Positions 16,128 through 30,763 of a DNA stretch of 64,000 bases are shown piece by piece (position 1 is the first letter of the stretch; each line of letters opens with the position of its first letter). This DNA comes from Anaeromyces robustus (Eukaryota; Neocallimastigomycota; Neocallimastigomycetes; Neocallimastigales; Neocallimastigaceae): NCBI GenBank assembly GCA_002104895.1, contig MCFG01000228.1, positions 26,001 to 90,000 of the forward strand. The letters are read 5' to 3'. The notes beneath the pieces were generated by a model. That model did no database searches and was not told the DNA's origin. It saw nothing but the letters and a program-made list of their open reading frames with translations. The translations under genes and the position numbers were made by a program.

Positions 16128-19100
16128 TTACTTCTTTTTCTTTTTGTCACCACTCTTTCCTGATTTAGAAGATTTACCAGCTTTTTTAGTGGCTCCAGAT
16201 TTAGATTTAGAACTAGATTTAGCACTAGATTTCTTTTTACCACTTCCTTTCTTTCCTTTCTTTCCTTTTTTACCACGTTTCTTAGACTATTATTTATTTA
16301 TAAATAAAAAAAAAAATAAAAATAAATATATAAATAATTATATTATTATCAATTATCGCTATTATTATTATTATTATTATTATTAATCTAAATCATAATT
16401 ATATTGTTATTATTCTCATAAATTATAAATTATTATTATCTACTTTTATTATAATTATTAATTATTATTATTATATTGTTTAATAATTATAATTCCATAT
16501 TATTAAAGCATTATACATAATTATAATATTGAACGAATATATATAGGTTATATATTATATAAAATAAAATAATATTATAAAAAATATTAAATAAAAATTT
16601 AAAATATATATTTACTACTCGGAATGGACCATGACTAGCATAGAATTTCTTCCAAACTCTTTGAATACGAAGGGCATTATTATTCCAGGTTATTACTCGA
16701 ATTTTTTCTAAACGCTATATTTTTTTTTTTTTATTTTTATTTAATTTAATTATATAAATATAAATAAATATATATGTATATATAATAATGTTTAACAAAC
16801 AAACAAATAAATAAATAAATAAATATATAAATATATAAATAAATAAATATATATAAATAAATAAATAAATATATATATAAATAAATAAATAAATAAATAA
16901 ATATATAAATAAATAAATAAATATATAAATATATATATTTATTTATATAATGATTTTTGTTGAAAATATATGATATAAAAATATAAATACCTCTGCCTCT
17001 AATTTTTCTATTTCTTTTCTTTTTTCTATCTTGTCATATTCTTCAGATATTTCATTAAATCTTTCTTTTTGTATAGATAAAGCTTGATTTCCTTCATTGT
17101 ATCGTTTCTATGAATATATATTATTATAGACAAAAATATAAATATATTAATAAATATTATATTATCATATTTATCATATATAATATAATATAATAAATAA
17201 AATATATCAATTTGATCATTTAATAGTTATATTATTATTCATTATTATTATTTATTATTATTATTATTATATTTACAATAAGATTTTCTAATTCTTCATG
17301 TCGTTCTCCAACTTCTTGATCATATTTATGAATCCAATTTTCAACTTCACTTTCTACTTTATAAGATTTCTTACGTAAATTTAATTCTTCTTCACTATGT
17401 TGTTGTTGTAATTCAATATATTGTTTTTCAAGTAATTCAATTTCAGCTTTTAAAGCATCCGTCTATACAATTTAAATTTTTAAAAATAATAATCATAATT
17501 AATAAATAATAAATAAAATAAGATAATATAAAACAAATAAATAGGTTTATATTATTATATGATTATTGGAAATAATAATTGTTTCATATTATTATGATTC
17601 AAAAAAAACGAAATATTATATTACAAAATTATATAATGATAATAAACATAAATGTATTTACAAAAATATAAATTTATTATATATTTTATATATTTTACAG
17701 AAAAAAAAAAAAAGACTTTACTTTTTGTTTAGAAAGCATTTTTACTCCTTCATTTTTTTTATTAGAGGTATTAAATATTCTTTGTTTTGTTTTATCAGAA
17801 TTAATTCTTAAAGATTCTAAATCATTAGATAATTTATCAATAACTTTTTCTTTTTCTTTATTTTCATGAAAACGTTTCATATTAATTTCATTTAATGAAT
17901 TTTGAACAATATTGATTTGTTTATTTGCCTTAATATTATAATGAATTTTTAGTTTTTTTTTTTTTTTAGTTGTTGTTATTGTTATTATTATATTTTAATG
18001 AATGATCATTATCATATAATATTAAATTTTATTAATATGTATAATTTCATTTTTTTTTTTTTTTTATAATTATTTATAAAAAAAATATTAACAAATAATA
18101 TACATATATATATAATAAAATAAAAATTTAATAATATTATATATTTATTTTTAATATCTATAATATTTATTATAATTTCTTTTTTTTTCTTTTTTATTTA
18201 AATAAATAATTACTTGTTCCTCTTTTATAAGTATACGTTCTATTTTTTTTTGTTGTCTTTGTTCTTCTTCCACGGATTCCATTAAACGTTCTTCAAAAAA
18301 TACTTTTATTTCTTTAATATACATTTCAAATTTTTTACATGATTTTTCATGTTGATATTCTAATTTAATATCTTTTAACGTTGATTTGCTGGATATATTC
18401 ATTCCTATTTCTTCTTCTTCATCTTCTTTTCTTCTTTTATAGGATTGATATAATCGATGAAATAATGCTTTATCTTGCATAAATATTCTATAAATACGTC
18501 TTATAATAGTTTTATATTGATATGCTAATTCTGTATAACTTTCCTTTTTTTTTTTTTTTTTTTTTTTTTTATGTATTTATATTATGAATAAATAATAAAA
18601 AGGCAGTATTAATAGTTAAAATAAAAAACAAAAAAAGAGTATTAAATATAATAATATTATTAATAAAAAAGAAAAAAAAATTAGTAAAGAATCTAAAAAA
18701 ATAATATTATAATTAATATATATATTACAATTCTAAATTATATGATAGAATATTATTATTATTATTATTATTATTATTGTTCATTTAAAAAATAATTATA
18801 TTAAAAAAAAAATTTACATCAGTTTTTTTATCAATTCCTTTTTCATCACATCTTTTTTCTTGTGCTAATAATTCCTTTTCTATATCTTTATAAATCTGTT
18901 TTTTTTTTTTTTTTTGTTTGTTTATATATATATGTATATAATATAAAAAAAAGTATAATATATAAATATTATATACACAATATATATAAATCATATTATA
19001 AAAAAAGTATTATTATTATTTATTATGTTCTATTTAAATTTTAACTTTTTTTTATTTTTTTATATACTTTTATATATACCTTTATAATATTATATACTTT

Positions 19101-19532
19101 TGCACCAATATCAATTTTAAAAACAATATCAATATTTTTTGGAATCATATTCAATATAAATATTTTTTTTTGCATTTCATTTACTATACTAATAACACGT
19201 TGAACATCCATAGCTCTCATACGATTTTTTGCATTATCATTTCCAATTAAAGAATCTACTAAATTTTTTAATACATCTTTACTTTCATCACTTATGGACT
19301 TTTTTTTTTTATCCACTTTTACTTGACCTACTATAGTATTTGGAAGTTTTAAAATAGAGGATGCAGTCGTCGTTGTTTCTAAATTATTATTATTATTGTT
19401 ATTGTTGTTGTTGTTATTATTATCTTTATTCTCTTTTCCATCTTTACTACTGTTATTTATTCGTTCATTAACATTATTATTATTATTATTAGCTGGATTA
19501 ATCGCTGGTAAAACAAGATTTGCAACTTCCAT
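16128..19532 (-). CDS. DRC10: Dynein regulatory complex protein 10 (IQ-motif, ciliary)
   Basis: Subunit of the nexin-dynein regulatory complex of motile cilia. Eight exons: 19532-19080, 18895-18818, 18543-18214, 17928-17722, 17462-17277, 17107-16991, 16714-16619, 16286-16128 (stop TAA); 541 residues. Every intron is phase 0 with GT-AG ends. Residues ~85-150 (NRMRAMDVQRVISIVNEM) match the conserved N-terminal region of IQCD/DRC10. The middle is coiled coil. LRKKSYKVESEVENWIHKYD (from about residue 377) is the family signature. An IQ motif, IQRVWKKFYASHGPF, predicts calmodulin binding. The C-terminus is a Lys/Gly/Ser-rich tail (KKRGKKGKKGKKG, ending DKKKKK), as in animal DRC9/DRC10. Residues ~18-48 are Asn-rich and variable. 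DRC9 (IQCG) shares the C-terminal layout, but the N-terminal region favours DRC10. Fits an organism with flagellated zoospores. Confidence 0.85.
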
Positions 19533-20777
19533 TTTTCTTTCTTTTTTGTTTATTTATTAATTAGTTTCTTTCTTTCTTTTTTATTTATTTGTTTATTTAT
19601 TAATTAGTTTTTTTTTCTTTCTTTCTTTTTATGCCCACAATAAAAAAAATTATTCTTTTTTTATTTAATGCCCACAAAAAAAAAAAAAAAAATATTAATT
19701 CTCAAAAATAATTAATAAAATATATATTATATAATTAATAAGTGTTTATTTAAAATATTGATCTTCTTCAATAGGAATCCTTAAAGTGTAATATTTAAAC
19801 TTAATAATAGATAATCTTCATTTTATACTACTGAATATTTTAAAATATTAATAGATTTTTTTTTTATTCTTCTTAAGATTATTCTTTTTGGGTATATAAT
19901 AAAAGATATTTTCTTAATCTTTATTTAAATTTTTTTCCCTTGATAATAAGTCTGTTGTAAGCACTTATATATATTATTATTGTTTTTTTATAATTATATT
20001 GTAAATTATTATAATATATAATAAATACAAAAAAAAGAATTCATTTCTTAGTTTATTATTTAGTTTATATTATTAGTAATATTGTTTTTTTTTTGTTTTT
20101 TTTTTTGAAAAAAAATTTTTTTATCAACTTTAATTATGACTGCATTGGGAAAATAATTAAATAAAAAAATTTATTTTTTTTATTTATTTATTCTATATGC
20201 TTTTATGTTCTAAACTTTAAAAATTTTAAAATAAAACATAAATTAAAAACTCTTTCAATATATTAAAAAATAAAATTATATTTTTATATATTAAAAAGAA
20301 ATTTGATTTATCCTTGAAAAGAATAAAATAAAATAAAATTAAAATAAAAAACTAAAAAATATATAGATAATATATATGAAATAGATAATTATTTACATTT
20401 GCCAGAACATAAATGTAAATAAATAATTATATACTTTAAATAAAGAAAAAAAAAGAAACATTTATATAATCTATATCTTTACTATGAATTACTGATATTT
20501 ATAATTATTAAAACTAAAAATATTATCTTAATCTTAATCTTATAAATCTAAAGAAAATTTTTATAATAAAATAAAATATAAAAAATATTTTTTATATTTT
20601 TAAATATATTAAAAAATTTAATATAAAATATATAAAATAATTTTTTTATTTTTAATTTATTTTTTCAAAAAAATTTTTTTTTTCTGAATAATATTTTTTA
20701 TGTACCAAAAATATAAATAATATTTAAAAAGAAAAATATATATTATTATTATTATTATATTTCAAATTTCTTAAAAC
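19533..20777. other. Divergent intergenic region (DRC10 / DUF1308 genes)
   Basis: The two genes are transcribed away from each other, so this 1.2-kb A/T-rich interval should hold both promoters. Two copies of the phrase ATGCCCACAA(T) followed by A runs sit at 19630-19695, just upstream of the DRC10 start, and are the only non-A/T words near it. No other site is recognisable. Confidence 0.5.
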
Positions 20778-22950
20778 ATGAATGATACATCAAATGATAA
20801 TAATACTATCAAAATTATTAATACTTTAATAAAAAATGCAATATTTTTAATAAACGGTTTTCAAAAATTAAATAAAAATATTAATAAAAATTATATCCTT
20901 ACTGGAAAGTCATTAAAAGATCAGGAACAAAAAGGAATTAATAAACTAATTTCAGAATTAAAATCAGAAAAAAATTATTTAAATAAAGTAACTATATTTT
21001 ATTCATTTATATTTATTTATTTATTTATTTTAGAAGAAAACATAAATTTATATTATTATTATTATTATAATTGTTATTATTATGATATATTTATATTTAT
21101 TAATATTATTTATTAAATAAAAAATAATTTGCAAAATATTAAAAAAAAAAAAAAAAAGAGAGAAAATTTTAATATTTTTAATGTATATTTATATTTATCA
21201 AACAAATAAATTAAATAAATTAATTAAATAAATAACTACAGCTTTTAAAAAGTGAAAATATTCAACCTCCTAATATTTATTGTAGTAATATTCCATATTT
21301 TTCAGCAATCTATCAAGTTGTTTTATCAGAAAAAAATGTCACTAATATTTATGAACCCATAACTTATTATAATGTAAATACGAATTCAAAGGAAACAGTT
21401 AGAATTGATGTCATAAGTGAAAATGGATTACGTTGGATAAAAGTTAAAGCAAGAAATATAAATAATTTAAAAACAAAATTTCAAAATAATTTAGGTACTC
21501 TTTTTTTTTTTTTTTATGCTTTATTTAAAATTAAATTTAAAGTATATATAAATATAAATATATATATATATCTTCATGATATAATAATATATATTTCCTA
21601 ATAAATAATTTAATTTTTATTTATTATATATATTATCGATAAAAATAAAAAATTAACATATAGATAATAATGATATTAATGAAAAAGAAATTAATCATTT
21701 AATAAATTTATTACAAAAAATTAATAATGCCTCAAAACAAAATTTAATTCACTATAAAAAACCTAATTTAATATTAAAAATGGTAAGCAATCAACCAGAA
21801 AAGTTATTACAAGATTCAGAAAATAATATTCAGGATATAAAAAGGAAAAATTTTATACATAAACTTCAAGAACTAGAAATATTATTTGAAAAGTTATCTA
21901 TTAAAAATCCTTTATATGAAAATTTAGAAAATAATAATATAATAATAAAAGAAGAAGAAGAAGAAGAAGAAGAAGAAATAGGAGGAAAAAAAAAGGAAAT
22001 AAATCAATTACCCAATAATCCAATCAATAGTATTCTTCAAGAAAATTATTTATTTACAGATACTTTATTTTTAGATGTAACTGCTTTAATTGCTATTGTT
22101 TCTGATCTTTCAAATTTACCTTGTCAAATTATTTCTTCAGAATCACTTACTCCTATTAAACCATTATATCAACAATATTTGGATGAAAATTCAAATGAAA
22201 TGCCTTCTTTTATGCCATTACTTTATTCATTGATTTATGTTAATACTTTAAATATACATAATAATAATAATAATAATAATAATAATGTTAATGTTAATAA
22301 TGTTAATAATAATTGTCGACATCTAGTAACATGTTTGACAGCGGTAGAAAGATTTTGGAATATTATTAAAATTATTGCAGGACCAAGGGAATTATTACGT
22401 TCTATTCAACTTTTTGATAATTCTGATCCACATCCAAAATTAACAGAAATTATAAAAGAAATGGAAAATACTTTTAAAGAAAAATTTCAAAAAATAATAA
22501 TAAATAGAAATAGTAAAAACAACAATAACAGAGTCAGAAATAGTAGCAATAGTAATAATAATAATAGTGTAAATGATATTAAAGATGATGATAATCAAAA
22601 TATAATAAATGATGGTGAAATTGACGATAATAAAAATATTTCAATTCCAAAAAATAATAATTATAATTATTATAATTATTTAATGAATGGAAATGATATT
22701 AAATATTTGAAAAACCAAGAAAAAATAATGGAAAATGAAATTAATGAAATGAAAAAAGATTTTTTATTAAATATTTATAAATATGGAGTTTTACCAAAAT
22801 GGTTTCCAAAAATAAAAGTTATTAATGATGGACCATCTGATTTATTTATAGATTTAATGTTATCAATTAAAATGGAAAAACAAAAGCAAAAGCAGAAACA
22901 AAAACAGAAACAAAAACAAACTCAAACTCAAACTCAAAAACAGAAAAAAA

Positions 22951-23006
<56 letters not shown>

Positions 23007-23007
23007 T

Positions 23008-23045
<38 letters not shown>

Positions 23046-23681
23046 AATAAAAATAATAATAATAATAATGACAATACTAATAATAATAATAATGACAAAA
23101 ATGATAATAAAAGAAAGAATGATTCAAAACAAAATAATTCTAATACACTTGTAACAATAGATAATAGTAAGCATATAGATAAAAAAGTTAAAATTAATAA
23201 TGATACATTGAAAGAACTTCCTTCATTTAACCCATTAATAGAAAATGATCAAAATAAATTAGAATTATTAGATTCTACTGAAATTGTATTTGGTACAGCA
23301 GAATCATTACATATGACATTAATTACATCAAATGATAAAAAAATTAAACTTATTCTATCTGAATGGAAAAAAAAGAATGAACAAATATTAAAAGAAATAG
23401 AATATAAAATGAGATCAAACAATAATAATGAAATAAAAAAAATTTCATCATCCACTGATACTAATAATAATAATAGTAATAATAATAGTAATAATGATAA
23501 TAATAATAATAATGATGATGATGATGATGATAATAATGATAAAAATCAAAAAAATGACAATAAAGAAAAGAAAAAAGAAAAAATGGAATTACTATCTGAT
23601 AAAATAGAATCTAATATTCAAAATTCTAATTTTAGTTATTGGATTCATCCTCCACGTTCATTAATTGAAATTAGAGTTTTT

Positions 23682-23717
<36 letters not shown>

Positions 23718-23726
23718 GATGAATAA
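20778..23726 (+). CDS. DUF1308 / UPF0415 (C7orf25-like) protein
   Basis: Three exons, 20778-20987, 21242-21494 and 21664-23726, with GT-AG introns (phases 0 and 1); 841 residues. N-terminal part: CSNIPYFSAIYQVVLSEKN and a segment ending NGLRWIKVKARN, which match the first half of the family. C-terminal part: TDTLFLDVTALIAIVSDLS, then IAGPRELLRSI, IVFGTAESLHMTLITSN and YWIHPPRSLIE, matching the order in animal C7orf25. Family members are usually near 400-450 residues; the excess is Asn, Gln-Lys and Asp runs (for example QKQKQKQKQTQTQTQ followed by ~30 Asn) inserted between conserved blocks. The biochemical role is not established; I recall the C-terminal part being grouped with PIN-like folds, but I did not verify it. 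Confidence 0.85.
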
Positions 23727-26700
23727 TAAATATAAAAAAAAATAAATAAGTAAATAAATATTAATTTAATATTTGATATTTTTTAAAATAAATAAATAAA
23801 AAAAGTATTAATACAAAAGTTAAAGATAATGATTATATTAAATAAATAAAACAGTAATTTTTTTTATCATTATATCTTTTTCAATTATGTCTTAAAAGTT
23901 TTATAAAAAAAAAATTGTTACATTTTTTCGTACAAAATAAAAAAAAAAATTTTTTTTTCCTATTTTTTTTTTATTAATAATTAACCTTTTTTTTTTTAAA
24001 ATGTAAATTAAACTTTAACAATTATAGAAAAAAAAGAAAAGAAAAAAATTTTTGTTTTATTTTTTTCTTCTTTTCTATTATCATGTAATTTTAATCTAAA
24101 AAAATATATTTTATTCTTATATTTCTTATAATTATAATTATAATAAATATATAAGTAAAATGTAAATAAATAATAATTATTATTTTAAATAAAAAAAAAT
24201 AATAAAGTTACCTAAAATTAAACGTAGAAGTATCCTTTCAAAGTCATAAGATAATCTTTTTTTTTTATTATTATTATTATTTTTTAAATACAAATAAATT
24301 TCGGTTTTTTTTTATGTTTAAATTTTTTATTTATTTATTATATTTATTATAAAATCATTTTAATAATAAATAATATAAAACATTTTTTTTTTTAAGGAAT
24401 GACTAATATATTTATTCATTCATTTACTTATTTAGTTATTTATTTAATTATTTATTTATTTATTCATTGAATATTTTAGTTTATATTTTTTTATTATTAA
24501 ATTATTATTAAAAAATTATTCTCATCTCATCTTTCTTATGAATAAATAAATAATAATATTCTTTATATATTATATAATATAATTAATATATATTGATTCT
24601 AATATTTAATTATAAATTAATATATTATTTAATATAAAGATCATTTATATTTATTTATTTATTATTAATAATTAAAGGCACTTCAAAATATAAAAATTTA
24701 ATTATTGATTTTAAATGTAAAATAATTACATTGATATATATTTATAATATATTATAATACATTATAATATATTTTGTTTATCTATTTTAATTTTTTTTTT
24801 AAATTTAGTGATTAGTAGAAATATCAAAAATCAAAAATCAAAAAAAAAAAAAAAAAAATCAAAAAAAAAAAATAATAAATAATTAATAATAAATAAAAAA
24901 AAAAACTTCTTTTAATAATATTTAATAATTAATAAATAATAAAAAAAAAATTAAAATAAAATATTAAATAGTATAGAGAAAAAAAAGAAAGGAATAAAGA
25001 AGATTAAATCATTATTAACAATGAATTAAACTTTTTTTTTTTTTTAACATTCCTTTTTTTTTTATTATTATAAAAAAAATTATAAAAAATGTTTTTAATA
25101 TAATTTACTTTTAAAACAATATAAAACCATTAAAAAAAAAAAAAAAACGAAAAAAAAAAAAAACATTAATATCATATCTAATACATTATTATTTATATAT
25201 ATATAAAAAAGAATATTTTTTTTCAATTCCATTTGAAATATTTTACACAAAGTATTTTATATATATACCTTTTTTTATCGGCAAACGTTTTTTTTCCCCT
25301 CTATTTATTAATATATAATATCAGTTTTTCTATAAAACAAACAAACCAACAAACAAAAAAAAAAAAAAAAAAAAGTAAAGTCTTCACTATAATACTCAGG
25401 AAAAAAAAAAAAGAAAAGTAAATATTATTTATATATATTTAAATTTATATATATATTTATTATAAATTAAAAGTTAAAAAATTATATAATAAAAAAAAAG
25501 TGAAATTTCATTGATAACTAAAGAAGAAAAAAAAAAGAAAAAAAAAAAGTTTTGGAAATAATAACAATAATAAAATATTTTTTATATATAATTTGAAGAA
25601 AGTGGAATATATTTGTGGAATAGATAATATTGAGGATATTTTTACAACCCATTAAAAATAAAAGGAAGTGAAAATAATAATAATAATTGTGATTCCATAA
25701 AATGCATTTCACCTAAAAGAAATTATTTTTTTTTTTAAATTTTTTTTTTTTCTTTACATAATATTTTTCTTTTATATATTAGTTATTCTTATTATATTAT
25801 ATTATTTCTTTTCTTTAAACAGATATCAACATATATATTTATATACCCTCCCAAACTAAATAATTATTTTAAAAAATAAAATAATTTATTATTAATTACA
25901 AAATAAAAAATAAAAGGAAATATATATATAAATATTTTTAATTTTTTTTTTTTTATTACTAATAACTTTTATTAAATTTTTGGAATTTCATTAATAAAGT
26001 TGTAATAAAGAATTAAAAAATAATTAAATAATTTAATTTAATTTAATAAATTATTATATTAAATTAATAATATATATATTCTCTCCTTTTTATTTTTATT
26101 TTTTTTTTTTATTATTATTTATCTTTTATTATTAAAACTATTTAATTTATTAGAAAATTCAAAATAATATACCTATTACAATTTATTAATAATAATAATT
26201 TAATAATATAATAATTATTATTATTTAAAATATATCAACTTCTATGTTTTTCCTTTTTTTAGTTATCAAAGAAATTTTTCATATTAAATATTAAATTTAT
26301 ATTATATACTTAGAAGTTTTCTTTTAATTTTTATTAAAAAATAAATTAATTAAATTAATATTTTTTTTTCTTTGGTTTTTATTTTTTACTTTTTTTTTTT
26401 TTTACTTTTTTTATTTTAAATAATAATTATTGAATAATTATTTTTTTTAATAAAAAAAAAAATACATAAAGTTTAAAAGGATTAAAAGGAAAAGAAAGAA
26501 AAAAAAAATACAACACAACTTTTAAAATAAAATATATTTTCTTTATATCATTTTAACCGAGAACTAGAAGAACAAGGGAATTATAATATATGAAAATATT
26601 TTATTAACAAAATAAAAAGAAAAGTTTTTTCTTTTTTTTTTTTTTTTTTAAAGAATAATACATTTCATACAATAATACATATACATATACACATACATAC

Positions 26701-26928
26701 ATACATATTATATATACAATATATCCTTCAACAAATATATATAAGGTATATATATCATAAATTTTTTAATTATCAATAATAAATTTACACATTTCATAAT
26801 AACTATTAATATAATAGAAAAAAAAAATTCAACAATTTTCTTATATATTTATTTTTGCTTCTATATATATATATATATGTTTTTTAAAGTTTTCATAATT
26901 TATTGAATATATAAAAATATAAAAAAAA
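23727..26928. other. Intergenic, no gene seen
   Basis: 3.2 kb of A/T tracts between tandemly oriented genes. Poly-T and poly-A runs dominate. The 26500-26900 part is less uniform (CATACATACATAC words at 26690-26705) and is the likely promoter and leader of the downstream hydrolase-phosphatase gene. No RNA gene or stable hairpin was recognised. A small minus-strand open frame at 25518-25712 has no coding character. Confidence 0.55.
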
Positions 26929-27105
26929 ATGCAAAACATTTATCCAAAGAAAAACAAGCGTTTAACCATTGTAAATTCTCAAGGTCAAAGAATTGTCGGA
27001 ATCTTAGCAGAACGTAAATATTCAAATGTAACGACAGGAAATGCAGAAAATGAAAAAAAAAGACTTATCATTATTTGTCATGGTCTTTTCGGTAAATTTT
27101 AACTT

Positions 27106-27136
<31 letters not shown>

Positions 27137-27652
27137 TTATTAATAATTATTGTTATTTATTATGATTACTACTATTATTATTATTATTAATTATTATTAT
27201 TATAATATATATATAATTATGCATAAATTATAACTCCTTAAATATAATTATAAATTAAATAATTAAATAATTAATTAATTAATTATTTTTTTATTTTTAT
27301 TTATAATATATATTACTATATATATGAATATATATGTATATATATATAATAAATTCAGGTCATAAAAACTATTTATTTCAACCATTATTAGTATCTCGTT
27401 TAGTCTATTCATCTTTTCGTTTTGATTTTCGAGGAAATGGTGAAAGTGATGGTACAATGACTTATGGTGGTATTGATGTTAGTAAAAAAAAAAAATTAAA
27501 AAAAAAAAAAGATAAAAATAATAATCTTATTTTATTGTTAATATTAATATTTATATAAAAAAAATAAATTATAATTAATAATTATTAATTTTAATATATT
27601 TATATATATATATTATTATATTATTATATAAAATCAATATCATTATCATTAC

Positions 27653-27736
<84 letters not shown>

Positions 27737-29105
27737 CATTATTATTATATAATATAGAATGAAATTGAAGATCTAGCGTTAGTTATTAATTATTTCACAA
27801 ATTTAGGTTGGATTATCGTTGGTATTATTGGTCATTCAAGAGGTATATATCTATATATATATATTTATTTATTTATTTATAGCTTTTATGTTGTATAATT
27901 ATTTTGTTTTTGTTTTTGTTTTTGTTTTTTTTTTGTTTTATAATCATATTTTTTTTTTCTAATAAAATAATTTATTGTTTTTGTTTTTATAATCATTTTT
28001 TTTAATAAAATAATTTAATTTTAGGTGCTAATGTTGCATTATTATATGCTTCATCACAATTACGTTTACCTTCTTTACGTTTTGTTGTTAATATAAGTGG
28101 TCGTTATCAAATGAAAGAATCTTTCCAAAAACGTCAAGCAAAACGTTTACCAGATTTATATGAAAAGGTAATATATACATATACAGGAGAAAAAAAAAAA
28201 AACTTAAATATAATATATATATATATATACGTTTATTATAAATAATTGAATAGTTTAATTAACTAACTATTTTTTTATTTTTTTTTTTATTTCTATTATT
28301 TTTTATATATAATATATATAATATATATTAAATATTTATAATATTATCACATAAAAAAATTGTTAATCCATTATTTAAATTTTATATCTATATCTATATA
28401 TATCTATATCTATATATATCTATATCTATATATATTTGTTTTAATTATTTTTTCTCAAATATATATATATATATATAAATGAAATATTATCTTATTATAT
28501 GAAATGAATCAATTCAAAATGAATATTTTGAATTTTTTTTTTTTTTTTTAATCAGGGTTATATTGATTGGGAAATTAAAAGAAAAGGTGGTAAGCAAATT
28601 TATAGAATTTTCCGTGATGATGCAGAAAAATATATGTCATTAGATATGTCAGTTGTTCGTAGAATACCAGGAAATGTTTCAGTTTTAACCTGTCATGGTT
28701 CAGCGGATAAAACTGTACCATTTGAAGATTCAACCAATTATTCAGAATTAATTATATCCCATACTTTACGTATTATTCGTGATGCAGATCATAATTTTAC
28801 ACAACAACCTCAAGTTTTAGTTAATATTATTACACGTTGGGTAGAAGAAGAATTAGGTATTGTATCTTCTATGACTCGTTTTATGAAACGTTATGGTGCT
28901 TATATTAATGTTAGTCGTTTCTTAGCTGTAGATGGTGTACGTAATTTCCGTGATTTTGGTGGTTATCCTGTACAAGATGGTGGTATTGTAAGAGAACGTA
29001 TTCTTTTTAGAAGTGGAGAGTATGTATATATATATAGATTATAAATTATAAATTATAAATTATAAATTATAAATTATAAAAAAAAAAAATGAAAAATGAA
29101 AAATG

Positions 29106-29150
<45 letters not shown>

Positions 29151-30763
29151 TATAATATGAATAAAAAGAAATGATTAGTATAAAAAAATAAAAATGATTT
29201 AATATGAAAATAAATTTTTAATGATCATTATATAATATACATATATATATATTTAAATTATTTTATTTTTAGTTTAAATAATATTACAGAAGAAGGTGAA
29301 ACTACATTACAAAGATTAAGAATTGCAGATGTATTTGATCTTCGTTCTCCACCAGAAGTTCAAAAAAAGGGTATCATCGATGCAAGGTAATAATAATAAT
29401 AATAATTAATAATTATAATAATTATTTTATTAAAAATAAATTTAATAAATTAAATAAATACATTAAATATTTAATAATAAATGATTATTTATATTAATAA
29501 TTTATTTATCTTTTTTTTTTTTTTTCATATATATGAATTATAAATTATATAATTATATTTATTAATTCTGTTTATTATATATTAGTCGTTTTGGTGCCGT
29601 AAGACATCATATACCAGTATTCCGTAATGAAAATTATTATACTCCAGAAGGTTTATCAAAACGTTGGAAATTATATACCACTGGTGGTATTAAAGGTTTT
29701 GTAGAAGGTAAATATATATAAATATATTTATATATATAAATAAAAATAAGAAGTAAAAAAAAAAAAAATAATAGTAAATTTATATTATATTAAATTAATA
29801 AATATAATATTATATTTTTATATTTTTATATTTATATCTTTTTTATATTCATATATTTTTCTTAATTATTATTATTTAATTTCCTTTTTTTTTTTTTTTT
29901 TCTTTAGCTTATTGGATGATCATTAGTCAATGTCATAATACACTTCGTCAAATTATAACTATTCTTTTACAACGTCCTATATCAAAACCTGTTTTAATAC
30001 ATTGTACAGCAGGTAAAGATCGTACAGGTATTATATGTGCTGTATTATTAAGTGCCTTAGGTGTACCAGATGATATTGTTGTTCGTGATTATGCTGTAAC
30101 AGAATTGTTTATGAATGGTATTTATTATTATTACTATTATTATTATATATATTATTAATTATTAATAAAATAATATAAAATAAAATAAAATAAAAAATGA
30201 ATTATATATATAATATATTATTAAATAATATAATAAAATTATTAAATTTTTTTTTTTTTTTTTTTTTTTAATTTATTCATTATTTTCTACATATATATTT
30301 AATTCTAATTTATAATTGTATATATAAATCTATATCAAAAACATAAAATAATTTATATATAATAAATATAAATAATAATAATTCAATTAATTTAACAAAT
30401 AAAATAATAATTATAATGATAATAAATTCAATTAATTTAACAAATAAAATAAATTTAACAAATAAATGATAATAAATTCAATTAATTTAATTAATAGTTA
30501 CTGAAGAACAAAAAAGAGAATATTCTCTTCGTACTAATTCACTAATAGCCCCATCAGCAATTGAATCTATGTTTATATCAAAACCTGAAGCTATGCAACT
30601 TTCATTAAATAAAATACGTGAAATGTATGGATCTATTCCAGAATTTTTAATAAATAAAGTAGGAATTAAAGAAGAACAATTAGATGCTCTTAGAGAAAAA
30701 TTAGTTTGTAGAAAAGGTGGTGGTAGTGATGATAAATGGATGTCAAAATTAGCTAAACTTTAA
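26929..30763 (+). CDS. Alpha/beta hydrolase fused to tyrosine phosphatase
   Basis: Nine exons: 26929-27091, 27359-27477, 27758-27842, 28025-28167, 28556-29019, 29273-29386, 29586-29707, 29908-30117, 30498-30763. All junctions are in phase; 561 residues. Residues ~20-265 are an alpha/beta hydrolase: oxyanion-loop HGLFGHK, RFDFRGNGESDG, nucleophile elbow GHSRG (Ser121), acid in HGSADKTVP (Asp221) and DADHNF (His249). Residues ~290-561 are a Y_phosphatase3/IphP-type phosphatase: NFRDFGGY (Asn300), FRSGE, ADVFDLRSPPEVQ and the P-loop HCTAGKDRTG (Cys436, Arg442). Both active sites look complete. No signal peptide or membrane segment, so probably cytosolic. One continuous spliced frame with no stop between the halves makes a true fusion likely. 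The hydrolase substrate is unknown; the phosphatase class acts on phosphotyrosine or phosphoinositides. The phosphatase domain lies after a short link (~residues 266-290). Confidence 0.9.

Noticed and set aside
15922-16386. 154-residue open frame with four near-identical repeats
   Set aside because: Produced by the 33-bp noncoding array running into the antisense of the last DRC10 exon.
25518-25712. Minus-strand 64-residue open frame with aromatic residues
   Set aside because: Composition is that of random A/T-rich sequence; no neighbours, splice sites or similarity.
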